Source: Harmonia axyridis (Eukaryota > Arthropoda > Insecta > Coleoptera > Coccinellidae). Taken from it: a stretch of DNA of 64,000 nucleotides. The translations under genes were made by a program, and so were the position numbers. The notes under the pieces were generated by a model that was given only the letters and a program-made list of their open reading frames with translations, searched no databases and had not been told where the DNA came from. Below are positions 22,462-33,986 of this stretch, in pieces (positions within the stretch are counted from its first letter, which is position 1; every line of letters starts with the position of its first letter). The stretch is from assembly GCF_914767665.1 (NCBI RefSeq), contig NC_059502.1:5084001-5148000 (forward strand). Reading direction: 5' to 3'.

Positions 22462-22661
22462 GTACTTTTAGTCCATATTATTAAAACTGTAAATAGGGAA
22501 TTTTAAATAATGTAATTATAATATATTGTATTATAAAATACCATTGGATTATTGTATTATTCGATTGTTGATTTATAGTTTTACATCTGATTCGATTCAT
22601 TTATTTCAAATTTTGTTGTGTTTTATTTTGATTTCGCCAATTTTTTTTTATAAGACTCTTA

Positions 22662-23300
22662 GGGCCAATTGCACCATTCAAAAAATAAACGCTGTTTACC
22701 TTATCAATGTTAAGTACTAATCGATGATTATAATTTCTACCGATTGCACCGTTTGATAATAATAATCGATGTTTAGCTAAACATGAGATATATTTGACAA
22801 CATTTCAAAATATCGACGGTGATCAAAGAAAAATCAGGAATTTCAATTTTCTAGTATAATTTTCTCTGTTCTTGTGGTGACAAAGTTAAAATAAATCACA
22901 AATTATCATTATAAATTGTTATTGAATGATAATTCACGATCTGAACCAAAATCCATATTTCAATTTTGAAATTCCTCACAAAACCAAACACAGAAACATA
23001 TAATGTGACACCATCAGGTTATGTCCATAAAGACATAATGTTCATGGTTATGTAATAAGTCAAATGTTTTGACGTTTTGAGTTGCGCAGAACCAAAGACA
23101 TTATATCAAATTGATTTTAGGTCTATGCGCAGAACCCTGTTTGAAACTAATCGGGAAAATAAACGTCCAAATTTTCCTGTTAAGTGTAATCGGTGATTAG
23201 GCCACATTAAACGTCATTTGACAGATGGTGCAAGAGAAATCAGAAAGTAATCAATGTTTAAATTTTTAATCAACGATTAGGCAAATGGTGCAACTGGCCC
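22662..23300. mobile_element. PIF/Harbinger-type MITE
   Basis: 639 bp with terminal inverted repeats GGGCCAATTGCACCAT (left) and ATGGTGCAACTGGCCC (right), flanked by TTA on both sides (22659-22661 and 23301-23303). A 3-base TTA duplication and GGGCC ends fit PIF/Harbinger. No transposase frame is present, so it is non-autonomous. Confidence 0.82.
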
Positions 23301-23570
23301 TTACACTTCGGGCTCAGGAAATTCATAAACTGCAATTTTCATCGGTTTCAAGGTGATTTATGATTTAAGGTGTCACACTGACTCAAATCACAGAGGTAGA
23401 TATATCTGCAGATAGGACTGCAATTTTATTTTTTTTTCCCAGAAGTCTTGTGCGTCTCGCTCCATTTCATAAATAGAGGCTTGGGAGTAAAGAATTTATT
23501 GCCTTTTCCGGTATAGGTTCTCTTCGCTTTGACAACAATCCTACGGTAAAGCCCTTGGATCTATTGTAGT

Positions 23571-23940
23571 TCCGCTAAGCTCCTTACATCAGCTTAGCTC
23601 AATAGCTTTCCCATTTTCAAAAATATGTGGAGAATAGTATACTGTTTTATGAGGTGTTTTGGAAAGTATGAATTGGGCGGCAGGGCCGAATATTTGGGAA
23701 AATTACTCTCGACCTTTTCTCAAAATAGAACATAAAAGCGGTTGAAATGATTCGTTCCGCTAAGCTCCTTACATCAGCTTAGCTCAATAGCTTTCCCATT
23801 TTCAAAAATATGTCGAGAATAGTAAAGTGTTTTATTAGGTGTTTTGGAAAGTATGAATTGGGCGGCAGGGCCGAATATTTGGGAAAATTACTCTCGACCT
23901 TTTCTCAAAATACAACATAAAAACGGTTGAAATGATTCAA
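23571..23940 (+). repeat. Two tandem copies of a 185-bp unit
   Basis: 23571-23755 and 23756-23940 are nearly identical. Each starts with TCCGCTAAGCTCCTTACATC, where GCTAAGCT and AGCTTAGC form an 8-base hairpin stem. Function unknown. 23304-23570 and 23941-24350 show nothing else recognised. Confidence 0.9.
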
Positions 23941-24354
23941 AGAATTTTTGAATAATCTAATATAAATCATAAAGTCTAATTTACTCTAGAGCTGCCATCT
24001 GATAGCAAAATCAATTTTCTAGGCACCACATTCATCCAGAATAATAATGAAAGTTTCTTGGATATTCATAGAGAACTTACTTTGATCCCATTCCTCAAAA
24101 TATATGATAACTGAATTAATTTCTAGGAATTTTTTTTTGAGATGCGTTCGAATTATGACCTTGGTCGTAATTTGTACTCAAAATTGTTGAAAAGCTTGAA
24201 ATTTTTCAAATCTGATATTTGTATAGTCAGAATTTCCATAATATTCGGTATGAATTTTCTTTCTGTTATATTTATCATCAGAACTGAAAAATTGATCAGC
24301 TTATTTTAAAAACAAAAATTATAAAAGAAGATGGTTAACTTATAATTAATTCAT

Positions 24355-24570
24355 CTTGAACGCCTTTAGATTATGCAACCAATTCAGCAGTAGTTCATCC
24401 AGAATTCCCCAGGCATGCTCAATGGGTACTAAATTCGGAGATAAGGGTGGCCAAGACTCCAAGTGAAAAAAGTTTCAAGTTCTGATTAAAAAAAAACGAT
24501 TTCGAACAGCCTGAAATTAGATACGACCTATTTGCTCTTCGTAACGCTAGTCAATCAAATTTTCTTTTAT
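24355..24570 (-). pseudogene. Tc1-like transposase relic
   Basis: The complement reads ESWPPLSPNLVPIEHAWG near 24415-24475, the end of a Tc1-family DD34E catalytic domain including the catalytic Glu (PIEHAW). The Asp of the usual SPDLNP is Asn. Flanking frames are broken. A better preserved relative is at 58930-59650. Confidence 0.75.
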
Positions 24571-24832
24571 GAAAAGTTCTATATTTTCACGGTTTCATTT
24601 CCGTACTTTTGCTCAACGACCATTTTTCACCAATAATCATTTAGTTCTAGTGTTAGTTCCGACCATTTCAGAAGTAAGATCTAACACAGACTGAGTATGG
24701 TATGACAGCACTTTGTTGTCTGAACGATCTTCAGTCACTTTTGATATTCGATAGTCTAAAAAACGTGCTTGACAAGTAGCTCCAACTTCCATTAAATATT
24801 TGAAAATTACTACTCAACATTTTTCATTGCAG

Positions 24833-25038
24833 GTTTCAGAACAAGATCCGTTTATTCAGAATATCAAGTTGAAATGATGAAAAAACAGTATGATTTAAAT
24901 CCTCTACCGTCCAAAAAAGATCTGACTCTTCTTTCGGAGAAGATTGGAGTTAAGGAAGGTAACATTAGAATCTGGTTTCAAAACAGACGACAGCGAAGGA
25001 AGAAACGCATTGAAGAACCCCCTCGATTCAAAATTTGA
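24833..25038 (+). CDS. Alternative terminal exon encoding a homeodomain (first of two)
   Basis: 67 full codons after TTTTCATTGCAG, in the same two-base phase as the zinc-finger exons. Residues 1-58 align without gaps to homeodomain positions 2-59: R4 (position 5), Q11 (12), M15 (16), Y19 (20), L33 (34), V39 (40), I44 (45), then IWFQNRRQRRKK with W47, F48, Q49, N50, R52 at positions 48, 49, 50, 51 and 53. The splice junction thus falls exactly at the start of the domain. Q50 is the Antp-class residue. A short tail EEPPRFKI ends the frame, and AATAAA lies at 25237-25242. Family knowledge: homeodomains bind TAAT-like DNA. Inferred: the gene can make a BTB-homeodomain protein. Confidence 0.9.
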
Positions 25039-26441
25039 GTGCTGATTTGTTTTTTTCAAGACATCTCGAAAGTACTTGGAACTGAAAAAATTACAAGATT
25101 TTTTAGCACAAATATAAGTAACCTCGATTAAATTGTTTTTCGAAAAATCAATCTGTATTGTGAAATATTATTTATTCACAACATATTTTTTTCCTTTATT
25201 TCATGAGGATATATATATTGATTAAAAGTAACTTCAAATAAATACTTACTTTTCACATTATCCAGATTTTTCTATTACTTATATTTGTTCACATATTGTT
25301 CGGTTTAATAATAGTTATTCTCTAGAATTTAAGTAGCAGAATATCACTTTGATATGAAAGTTATTTTTACTGACTTGTCAATAATTTTTTAGAAATTAAT
25401 TCTTCAAATTAACGAAATATATCAGAAGTTATAATAATCATAAAAGTCAAGACGTTAAAGAAGAATTGTCTTGGATTGATCGATGAAATATGTGAAATAC
25501 GATTCTTGATATTATTAATATCAAGATGAATATTTATGTGAAGTAGATACCATAACAATTAATTATCAGGAAATAAAGTTGCTACTCAATTCCATTATTA
25601 TTCAAATTTCATTATATCGTAGAAAATTCTGTTTCCATTATTAGTAGGAAAAGTTCCATATACTTTCAGATTTTAACCAAACGATAGGTACTGTAGAGCA
25701 TTTTCTCATTCTGATGATAATTAATCCTATTATAGTAGACATTAAAAAAAAAAAAACACTCACTCGAATGAATTTTTCAAATTTGCATAAGATTCTATCG
25801 AAAACTCTAAACGATTTTAATTTTTGAAAAAAAAGAACATCAATAAATTGTGTTGAAATATTTAAGTTGTTTGATTTACTGGTATGTAAAAAGATATTTC
25901 GAGCAATATCTTAACTTGAACATATGGGTGCCTATTTACTCATGTGATATCATAGTGCACGTTGAATTCAATTTCTTATCCTTCAATCTTAATTCAGATT
26001 TTAATTTTTACGTGTCTTAATTTAATTGCGATTCAGGTTAATTATCTGAAAGAATAAGTCATTGGAGTTGTTATAAAGTTATAAAAAATTTAACCACTCT
26101 TTAAATTTGGCAGCACATATGTACCCAATAATCAATTTTATGAATTTTGCTCCAAATTTTGTATTGAATTATCGTCGGTTCAAATTTTTTCACATAATCA
26201 TATTTATACTAATTTTTGTACACGTGTTAAGATATTTTGCCTTGAAATAAAAAATAATAGAACATTGTGTTTTTCTGATATTATTGGGGGTTTGGGGTTT
26301 AGTCTCTAGTTCGATCGAATACTAACTAATAAAATTCATGTATAAACTATACTTCATTTAGCTCCTGAGCCATTTTCCACAGTAATGGGCAAAATATGCA
26401 CCTCCATTGCAAGAACCTCTAACTAATTTTTTCTTTTTCAG
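25039..26441 (+). other. Spacer between the homeodomain exons
   Basis: AT-rich, no finger exon or transposon recognised. The first 200 bases would be the 3' UTR of the first homeodomain exon, ending soon after AATAAA at 25237. Confidence 0.5.
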
Positions 26442-26650
26442 TTTTTAGAACACGAAATAAATTCACCACCTATCAATTAGAAATGATGCAAAAGCTTTAC
26501 TTGCTGCAGCCCTACCCAACAAAGCAGATGATAGCTGATCTCTCGAAAGTCATTAATGTTACGGAAAATAGGATAAAAGTGTGGTTTCAAAATAACAGAC
26601 AGAAACAGAGGTCATGGTCCCAAGTTCGCCACATGGTTGAAACTTCGTGA
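26442..26650 (+). CDS. Alternative terminal exon encoding a homeodomain (second of two)
   Basis: 68 full codons after TTTCTTTTTCAG, same phase. Gap-free homeodomain register: R4 (position 5), F7 (8), Q11 (12), Y19 (20), Y24 (25), L33 (34), V39 (40), E41 (42), I44 (45), and KVWFQNNRQK with W47, F48, Q49, N50, R52 at 48, 49, 50, 51, 53. Position 52, usually Arg, is Asn. The start FRTR, the YQ.EMM block and the domain register match the exon at 24833, so the two are old duplicates. AATAAA follows 54 bases after the stop (26704-26709). Confidence 0.9.
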
Positions 26651-28330
26651 GATTTTTTCTTCATGTGTTATTTACCGTGATTGTGTGCATTCAGGTAGCT
26701 TCAAATAAAAAAACAATTATAAAATAACAAGTCACAAATAACGAAATGTTATTATTTCTAAATACCAAATAACAGTTAGAAGTAACGCTTGTGCAGTAAA
26801 GTCAGTTTCATTTTTTCGTAATAGATAGGTCTGAAAATATTCGGTGAAATAAAAGAATCTAAATAATGGGAAATTGGCAAAGTCAACAATTTTCTTTGTA
26901 TAAATATTATAATTACAGATGAAAAATCTTCTCGAAATACTGATGCACTGTAATTCATAAACGATTCTGAAATGTGATCATTTGAGTCTCCAGAATCAAC
27001 TTGAAACAAAAAGAAAATCGCGTTCATATTTAAAGTTTGTCAGTTTATATTGTTATTTGCTATTTGTTATCTGATCCATAAATGCACACAATTATTAAAT
27101 CAGCACGAATAGGACGTTATTGCATTTTTTGTATCGATATTTATTTGTCTCGTATTAGTATACTCTGAAATAAATTCATTGAAAGCAAATTGAAGTACAT
27201 AATAGTAATTTTGAATTTGACAGGTATTACCTGTCAATTCATTTTAACTTAGTGTTTACCATGAATTGTGAATAATGTTATAATAATAATAATATATTCT
27301 TGTCTTGATTGAATACGCATTTTGAATGTGCATCGCCTAACATTTTGATTTTATCTAGATAGATTATACTCTAATGCAATAATTTTATTCCATTCATTTA
27401 TTGTATTATTTCACTCTTTCGAATTGTAATGACTATAATAATGTCAGCGAAAATTGAATATGGCATTATACAGACAGGGTCATTAAGAATATCTTATCTC
27501 TGAATTGTAGAATCTTACACTTAAAAATATGATGACTCTTGCATTCTAGAATTTCTCTTTGATAAATGGAAATTTCTCGTTTTTATCATGATGATGCCAA
27601 ATTTGATACCATTTTTTTTATAAAATTGAAATTCATTGGATTTTTCAGAAGTGAATAACTGGATAATCAAACTGGCAATCGTATTGCCAAAAAAACGTAA
27701 ATTTGCCATAAATTGGGGAAAAATTAAATCGCGAATATCGAATTCCATACTTGAACTTTAAACACCCTGTATCTCGGAAACCGGAAATATTTTTATTAGA
27801 TAGGTTGAAGAGAAACATCATATTTTGAGATCTAGATTCTACGATTGAACATCCGTAATGAATCACCCTGTATCACAGGAAAAATAAAAAGGATATACCT
27901 ACCATTAGATGATAATTCTTGTTTGCTGGTATTTATGAAGAACATGAAATGAAAACTGTAAGAAATAAAATAAAAAAGACATGTCCCATAAGAGTTTCAT
28001 TTCAAATCCTATTTAACATTCAAATTTCCCCAGAGGAATGTTCTTCTGGTTATCTAATGAGAGAATTCAGAATCATCACAAAATATTCTGAATTTTTTAT
28101 ACATCTTCAACAAAGTGGAGATACAAGTCTACATATATGTAACAATTTTGATGTCTAAATATTATTGTTTGCTTTCCAAATACCATAGATTGATTTCAAA
28201 TTGATTAAAATTTTCCATAAAAATTCATTGCTGTTCAGTTATTGCAACTAACGAAGTAATTCAAAATGAGATTCTACGTTCATTGAATACAATTTTTTTT
28301 TCATTTCACTCCCTATTGAACCTTTTACAG
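26651..28330 (+). other. Spacer with a short interspersed repeat
   Basis: Nothing coding is recognised. Two patches contain CACCCTGTAT (27762 and 27863 regions), a motif of insect repeats also seen near 41090 and 44118. A (TAA)n-like run lies near 27282. Confidence 0.5.
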
Positions 28331-28554
28331 ATGCTGGACGATTTCCCTGTCCAAATTGTCCAAGAGTCTACCGATATGCTAGTTCCAGATTCAATCACAC
28401 CAAATACGAATGTGGAAAAGAACCAGGTTTTGTTTGTCCTAATGATGGCTGCAATTATAAAGCTAAACGAAAAACTTGCATGAAAAGCCATCTATTGAAG
28501 AGACACAATTTGACTTATGACAGCGATATACGTTCTTTATTAAATAGGTATTGA
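28331..28554 (+). CDS. Alternative terminal exon, C2HC plus C2H2 zinc fingers (lola-type)
   Basis: 73 residues after CCTTTTACAG. Finger 1: C6-PN-C9-x12-H22-x4-C27; finger 2: C35-x4-C40-x12-H53-x4-H58. Linker YECGKEPGFVC and NYKAKRK are classical. A 15-residue tail (NLTYDSDIRSLLNRY) extends past the last histidine. The correct frame is the one beginning GCT GGA CGA; an ATG-initiated frame overlapping it is out of phase. Confidence 0.92.
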
Positions 28555-29621
28555 ATACACTTGAAAATTATGAAAATACCAAATGTTGTGTAATCATTCA
28601 TCTCAACCAAAATTTTTACTTAAATATGTGAATCTTTTAGGAACATGGTCAAGGTGAAATTTATTTTGTTGTTAATTGTGTTTTATGGCTACAATAAATT
28701 ATTTATATGTTACTTTTAGTTTTTTTTTTCAATTAGGTATCGTTCGTTACATTAATTTATTATTTTCACTGACATTTTTTGTGTTACAAATAGTTACTAA
28801 CAAAGTACTATGGGAAACGAAAGAAAAATATAGAATTTTTGAATGTGGGAGCTAACTCCACTGTTAATGGGTGATATTTTTGCATTATAGGTAGAGTTAT
28901 AAATGGAAATTTTTGTGTTATAAAGAGTTGCTAATAATGAACTTTCAAACTGATTTTTTTTCTGAGAAAAATGAAAAAGTTAGCACCTCAAGAGAATGCG
29001 ATGTTTTTCTACCATACTCTTGAGGTACAAAAGAAAATTTTGGTGTTACAAATACTACTAGTTAGTTCCTAACGAATGCAAAAATAATCTTCACGGACAC
29101 CAATGTAATGACTCAAAAAATTAACATAAATTGAGAAACTCAATGACTCAGGTAATAATAAGTCAGTTTCTGAGAAGTTCATGAGATTATGACAGGGAGG
29201 GGGGGAGTCTCTTTTGTTGGCACTGCGTCAAAATTTTCGAATACTTGTGTACCTACTGAGCTCGACAGGTCTAGTACCCTAAAGTTTTTCAGTTTTGCAA
29301 GTGAATTTTACGTGCTATACCAATTTTAGACACGTTATCAGTGACAGTGTCGAAAGTGTTGTTGTGCTTCTGAGTATCATATTTTATTTTTGCTCATTAT
29401 TTTTCAATCTTAATGATCTCATAATTTCCAATAATTTTTCCAAGCATCTAATTTTCCAATATTCCTTGAATTTTTTCGTTTCATCTGTTATATTTTCAAA
29501 GGAAAATTAATTTTTGGTTTGCTCATCAAAATTTTCACTTTCTCTACTCTTTTAACTACTATAGTTGTAACGGTCATTTTGCCCTGTCAAAATTCAAGTT
29601 TTAACAATTCTTTCATTTCAG
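28555..29621 (+). other. Spacer, nothing recognised
   Basis: AT-rich; a G run at about 29196-29206. Short frames only. Confidence 0.5.
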
Positions 29622-29749
29622 GTATCAATACTAGAAGACCTAGAGGTAGAGGAGAATACCGTTGTTTATGTGGAAGAACGTATTACGAGAAGAAAAACCT
29701 GATGCGACATTACAAACTCAAGTGTTCCAGAGTTATTAATTTCATCTAA
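29622..29749 (+). CDS. Alternative terminal exon with a single C-x-C zinc finger
   Basis: 41 residues after TTTCATTTCAG. An arginine-rich arm (INTRRPRGRGEYR) leads to one finger, C14-x1-C16-x12-H29-x4-C34, then SRVINFI and a stop. The finger has the lola C2HC end (HYKLKC) but a single residue between its cysteines. There is no second finger before the stop. The RPRGRG arm looks like an AT-hook-like minor-groove motif. Short but with a clean acceptor and phase. Confidence 0.8.
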
Positions 29750-30557
29750 AAACTGTAGGTACTTATCAATATCGAGATCAATTCGATTTATCATTTCCTG
29801 GTATTATAATTTTCTTTAGAGCAATAAATTATTTTTGAATATCACTTATGTTGTTTTATTTATTCCTACTTTCCCTGAGCTTCATAATGATACATTCAGT
29901 GACATAAACTCTTCGATGGAAGTACAAAATGCCTAGCCAGTAAGAACAATACACATGCATATTGTACTATAATTATTTTGTTGTTTTTTTAAATTTTTTG
30001 ATCTGCCGGTTCTGGCCTATGTTCATTAATTTCCGGTTTTATTATCAATATTGTTCTTACTATATATACCTTTTCTATAATTTTCTCATGTTGAGTAATG
30101 CTGTAATCATTTTGGTATAAATGCGATTGGAATATCAATATCTGTGTGATGTTTATTAATTTGGGTTTCAACACTGATTTATTTTCCTTTTATTATACAT
30201 TTCTTTTCGTTATCACATGAATATTATTAATTGTTTTACACTATGTTTCTTTAATAAAGATATAAAACATGATACGATTTTTCTATTTTATTATTGTCAT
30301 CATATTTCTATTGTTTTCTGCCAATTTACTTTCTCTGCATTATAAATTATATTTTTTTTTCAGATTTCTGGTTAGGAAGGAATCGAGAATACCATATATG
30401 TTTAATAAGCCTTTTTTTTTAATAACCTACTTAGTTATATCACTAATCTTGTCGATTGACATTTAGAATTCTACTAACGAGTAGCAGCCATTTCTTTTGA
30501 AGTGTACCTTTTCCAATATATCTTTCTGTTCTTCTTCTAACTTTTTTTTCATTTCAG

Positions 30558-30940
30558 GTCTATTCACAGATGGTGGGAATATGAATAGAAAGATGTATCA
30601 AAAATTTTGCCGAGGGAAGGAGTCCTTTTTGTCGTTTCTGAATATACAGGCAAATAATAGCAAAACCGTGAAAACCGTTGAAGTGAAAACCGTTGAAAAA
30701 CCGAAAATTGTGAACATCAACAACAATGTGGCAGTTCCTGATGAGAATAAAAAATTTCCCTGTGATAAGTGTGGTAGAAAATATAAACTTATAAGCTCTC
30801 TGAGGAATCACGTAAAATGGGAATGCGGACAAGCGCCGAAATTCGAATGCACTGTTTGCGGTTATAAAGCAAAACAGAAAATGCATTTGGTTCGACATAT
30901 TCGAAGAAAAGGGCACTATGATAAGAATGCTACTGTGTGA
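30558..30940 (+). CDS. Longest alternative terminal exon: linker plus C2HC and C2H2 fingers
   Basis: 126 residues after TTTCATTTCAG. About 65 residues precede the fingers, including an imperfect repeat KTVKTVEVKTVEKP (residues ~37-50) and an Asn-rich stretch. Finger 1 is C68-DK-C71-x12-H84-x4-C89; finger 2 is C97-TV-C100-x12-H113-x5-H119. GYKAKQK and ECGQAPKFEC are lola-typical. The long arm would space the fingers away from the BTB body, unlike all other exons here. Confidence 0.93.
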
Positions 30941-31603
30941 TGATAATTAATGATTTTAAATTATTTTTCTTTATTTTTGATTTTTTTTTGTATATTATTA
31001 TGTCTCTTTGTGAAATGTGAAAAATTTCATTTCTCGAAACGAAATTCTGACAATTTTTTTTCATGATATTACGTGAAGAAATTAATGCTCTCTACGACAA
31101 GTACCTAGTATTAATGACGAAAATTGAACTGGGTATGCAGCCATATTATTTTGTTGTATGATTTCATTCCATTTTGATGATTATTTGAGTTTATTCATGG
31201 CGATATTGGTGATTTAAAATGTGCCTTTATAAGAGAACTCCTTGCAGTATCTCGTGATATGTAAATTTTATATACCCAACTATTTTTGAAATAAATTTTT
31301 TTGTATCCTAGTTTTCATCTTCATAGCACGTTTATTTCATTAGAATATATTTATTTTGTTCTTATTTATCCTTCTTCAGGAAATTTTCATTGCTATATAA
31401 TATTTCATCACTCGCCGTGAACAGATCGCTTTATTGTTTCGTCACAATGTCTGTAATTTTCTAATTTGAGCAGGGAATGGTTTCGAACTATATAATGTGA
31501 GAAAGTCACGGATTTGGAACATTCTCGAATTATGCATTGCAAAAATTATTGAATTTACATATCAAATGGATGATTATTCGACATTGCATCTGATTTTTTT
31601 CAG
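30941..31603 (+). other. Spacer, nothing recognised
   Basis: AT-rich with poly-T runs. Its last ~100 bases are the upstream flank of the 31.6-35.6 kb exon family. Confidence 0.5.
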
Positions 31604-31791
31604 AGTACAGATCCAAAACAGCGCAGTGCGACAAATGTTACAAAATCTTCAAAAACAGCGAATCGCTTAGATCTCATCGTCGAATGGATTGTGGTAAAAA
31701 ACGGAAGTATTCCTGTAAAAAATGTACATACTCGTCAATTCGTCCATACAATTTGAAGAAGCATATTTCTCGCAAACATGCTGCAACTTAA
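31604..31791 (+). CDS. Alternative terminal exon, C2HC plus C2H2 (tandem family member 1 of 7)
   Basis: 61 residues after TTTTTTTCAG, starting AG + TAC AGA TCC. Finger 1 C8-DK-C11-x12-H24-x4-C29; finger 2 C37-KK-C40-x12-H53-x4-H58, tail AAT. The seven members share R-x-x-x-x-x-C at the start, a D-C-G-K linker and KH..RKH at the end, and most keep the acceptor context TTTTTCAGAG. This member has YKIFKNSESLRSH and S-S-I-R-P-Y-N in its variable regions. Confidence 0.92.
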
Positions 31792-32349
31792 AACTGTTAA
31801 CAGAAGAGCGATTATGATGACAAGAATGGGAATATTCTAGAAAATTCGAGCATCGAATATTTCTTTATATTTGAATATATTTTCATTTCAAGAGCTTTGT
31901 TTTTGTCATTTCAACCTTTAATTTTTTTATTATACTTTAATTAGTTTCAATTTTATATAATATTTTGAAATGATTTTGTGATTTTTTTACGAGTCCACCT
32001 GAAAAATGTACTTTTAGGTAGTTTTTGACATATATTTCGAAGTTTTTGTTTAGTTCCACTTTATTCATTATACTATTTAGTTGCTTCTTTATTTCTTGAA
32101 ATGTGAATTTTATATATCTGTCTTTCCCATAAATTTTTTTTATTATAGTTTTTAGCAACAGCACCAATTATGAATTCAGTATTAGGACAAAGCATTTATA
32201 TGAAGCATTATTTTTACAAATAAAAGCAAATGAGACAAAATTGGGGATTTCGAATTTCTCGAGTTATTGTTATAAAAAAAATATACTCCAATTATCAATA
32301 GCATCATCGAATGAAGTATTATGTGGATCTATATATCTGGTTTTTTCAG

Positions 32350-32537
32350 AGTTTAGATCACAATCAGTGCAGTGCAACAAATGTTACAAATTCTTCAGAA
32401 ATAAGAATACACTGAATGCTCATCGATACCATGATTGTGGTAAAAAAAGAGAGTATTCCTGTAAAATATGTAAATATTCGTCAACTCGTCCATACGATTT
32501 GAAGAAGCATATTTCACGTCAACATGCTGCAACTTAA
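32350..32537 (+). CDS. Alternative terminal exon, C2HC plus C2H2 (family member 2 of 7)
   Basis: 61 residues; fingers C8, C11, H24, C29 and C37, C40, H53, H58. Nearly identical to member 3 at 33091, with over 600 bases of flanking DNA also shared, so this pair is the most recent duplication of the family. Differences lie at NKNTLNAH (here) versus NRTSLHSH and KIC versus ERC. Confidence 0.93.
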
Positions 32538-33090
32538 AACTGTTATCAGAAGAACGCTTTATGACGACAAGAATAGGAATATTCTAGAAAATTCGAGCTT
32601 AGAATAATTATTTCATATTTGAATATATTTTCATTTCAAAAGCTTCGTTTTTGTCATTTCAACTTTTCATTTTTTTCGTTATATTTTCAATTAATTTGAA
32701 TTTCAAATAACATTTTGAAATTATTTTGTGATTTTTTGAAAAAATGTACTCTTAGGTAGTTTTTGACATATATTTCGAAGTTTTCATTCAGTTCCACTTT
32801 ATTCATTATACTATTTAGTTGCCTCTTTATTTCTTGATATGTAAATTTTATATATCTATCTTTCCCATAAATTTTTTTTTAGTAAAGTTTTTAGCATCAG
32901 CACGAATTATGAATTCAGTATTAGGACAAAGCATTTATATGAAGCATTATTTTTATAAATAAAAGCAAATGAGACCAAATTGGGGATTTCGAGTTCCTTT
33001 AGTTTTTGTTATTAGAAAAAAAAATACTCCAATTATCAATAGCATCAGCCAATGAAGTCTTATGTGGATCTATATATCTGGCTTTTTCAG

Positions 33091-33278
33091 AGTTTAGATC
33101 ACAATCAGTACAATGCAACAAATGTTACAAATTCTTCAGAAATAGGACTTCACTGCACTCTCATCGATACCATGATTGTGGTAAAAAAAGAGAGTATTCC
33201 TGTGAAAGATGTAAATATTCGTCAACTCGTCCATACGATTTGAAGAAGCATATTTTGCGCAAACATGCTGAAACTTAG
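33091..33278 (+). CDS. Alternative terminal exon, C2HC plus C2H2 (family member 3 of 7)
   Basis: 61 residues; fingers C8, C11, H24, C29 and C37-ER-C40, H53, H58, tail AET. The period to member 2 is 741 bases. Variation between them concentrates in the helix of finger 1, the DNA-reading part. Confidence 0.93.
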
Positions 33279-33644
33279 AATTGTTATCATAAGCACACTT
33301 GATGTTGACAAGATAATTAATAGGTATATTCTTAAAAATTCTAGATTCGAATATTTCTTTGTATTTGAATATATATTTATGAAAGAATTTGTTGTTGTCA
33401 TTAAAACTTTTGAATTTTTATTGTTATTATCCTCAATTCATTTTGAAATGATACTGTGATATTTTCTTTACGACTCCATCTGAAAAAGTTAGGCAATATT
33501 TCTAACATATTTTAGAATTTTTATTTATTTCAATTCGATAAATTTTGAGTTTATTTCCAATATTATTTGTTTTCATTTTTCGATAAATTTATTTTCTTTA
33601 TAAGATTTTCACAGATCTATCTGTTCGATAATGTACCTTTGTGA

Positions 33645-33690
33645 AAATATTGTTGAATAAAGGTTATTATTATTATTATTATATCATTAT
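33645..33690 (+). mobile_element. 3' tail of a non-LTR retrotransposon
   Basis: GTTGAATAAAGGTTATTATT followed by (ATT)n is a 3' end seen in insect LINEs. The same tail occurs on the complement at about 47900-47950. Only the end is recognisable here. Confidence 0.5.
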
Positions 33691-33798
33691 GGTTATTGAT
33701 ATTGTTCTCAGAAACGAAAATACATGTATATTCTCCTTCACAACGTTTCGATCTTGGTTCGAGATTATTCTATTGATCTTTATATTTGGATTTTTCAG

Positions 33799-33986
33799 AG
33801 TTTAGATCCAAACAAGGGCAGTGCGACAAATGCAACAAATTCTTCAGAAATCGTAATTCACTGTATTGTCATAGAAACAAGGACTGTGGTAAAGAAGGAA
33901 AGTTTTGCTGCAAAAGATGTACATATTCGACAACTCGTCCATATAATTTGAAGAGGCATATTTTACGCAAACATGGTGAAACTTGA
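33799..33986 (+). CDS. Alternative terminal exon, C2HC plus C2H2 (family member 4 of 7)
   Basis: 61 residues after TTTTTCAG; fingers C8, C11, H24, C29 and C37-KR-C40, H53, H58. Variable regions read NRNSLYCH and S-T-T-R-P-Y-N. It carries an extra Cys just before finger 2 (FCCKRC), as member 5 does. Confidence 0.92.

Noticed and set aside
27649..27770. 41-codon in-phase frame after TTTTTCAG
   Set aside because: No Cys/His pattern; length is within chance for this composition and it runs into repeat DNA.
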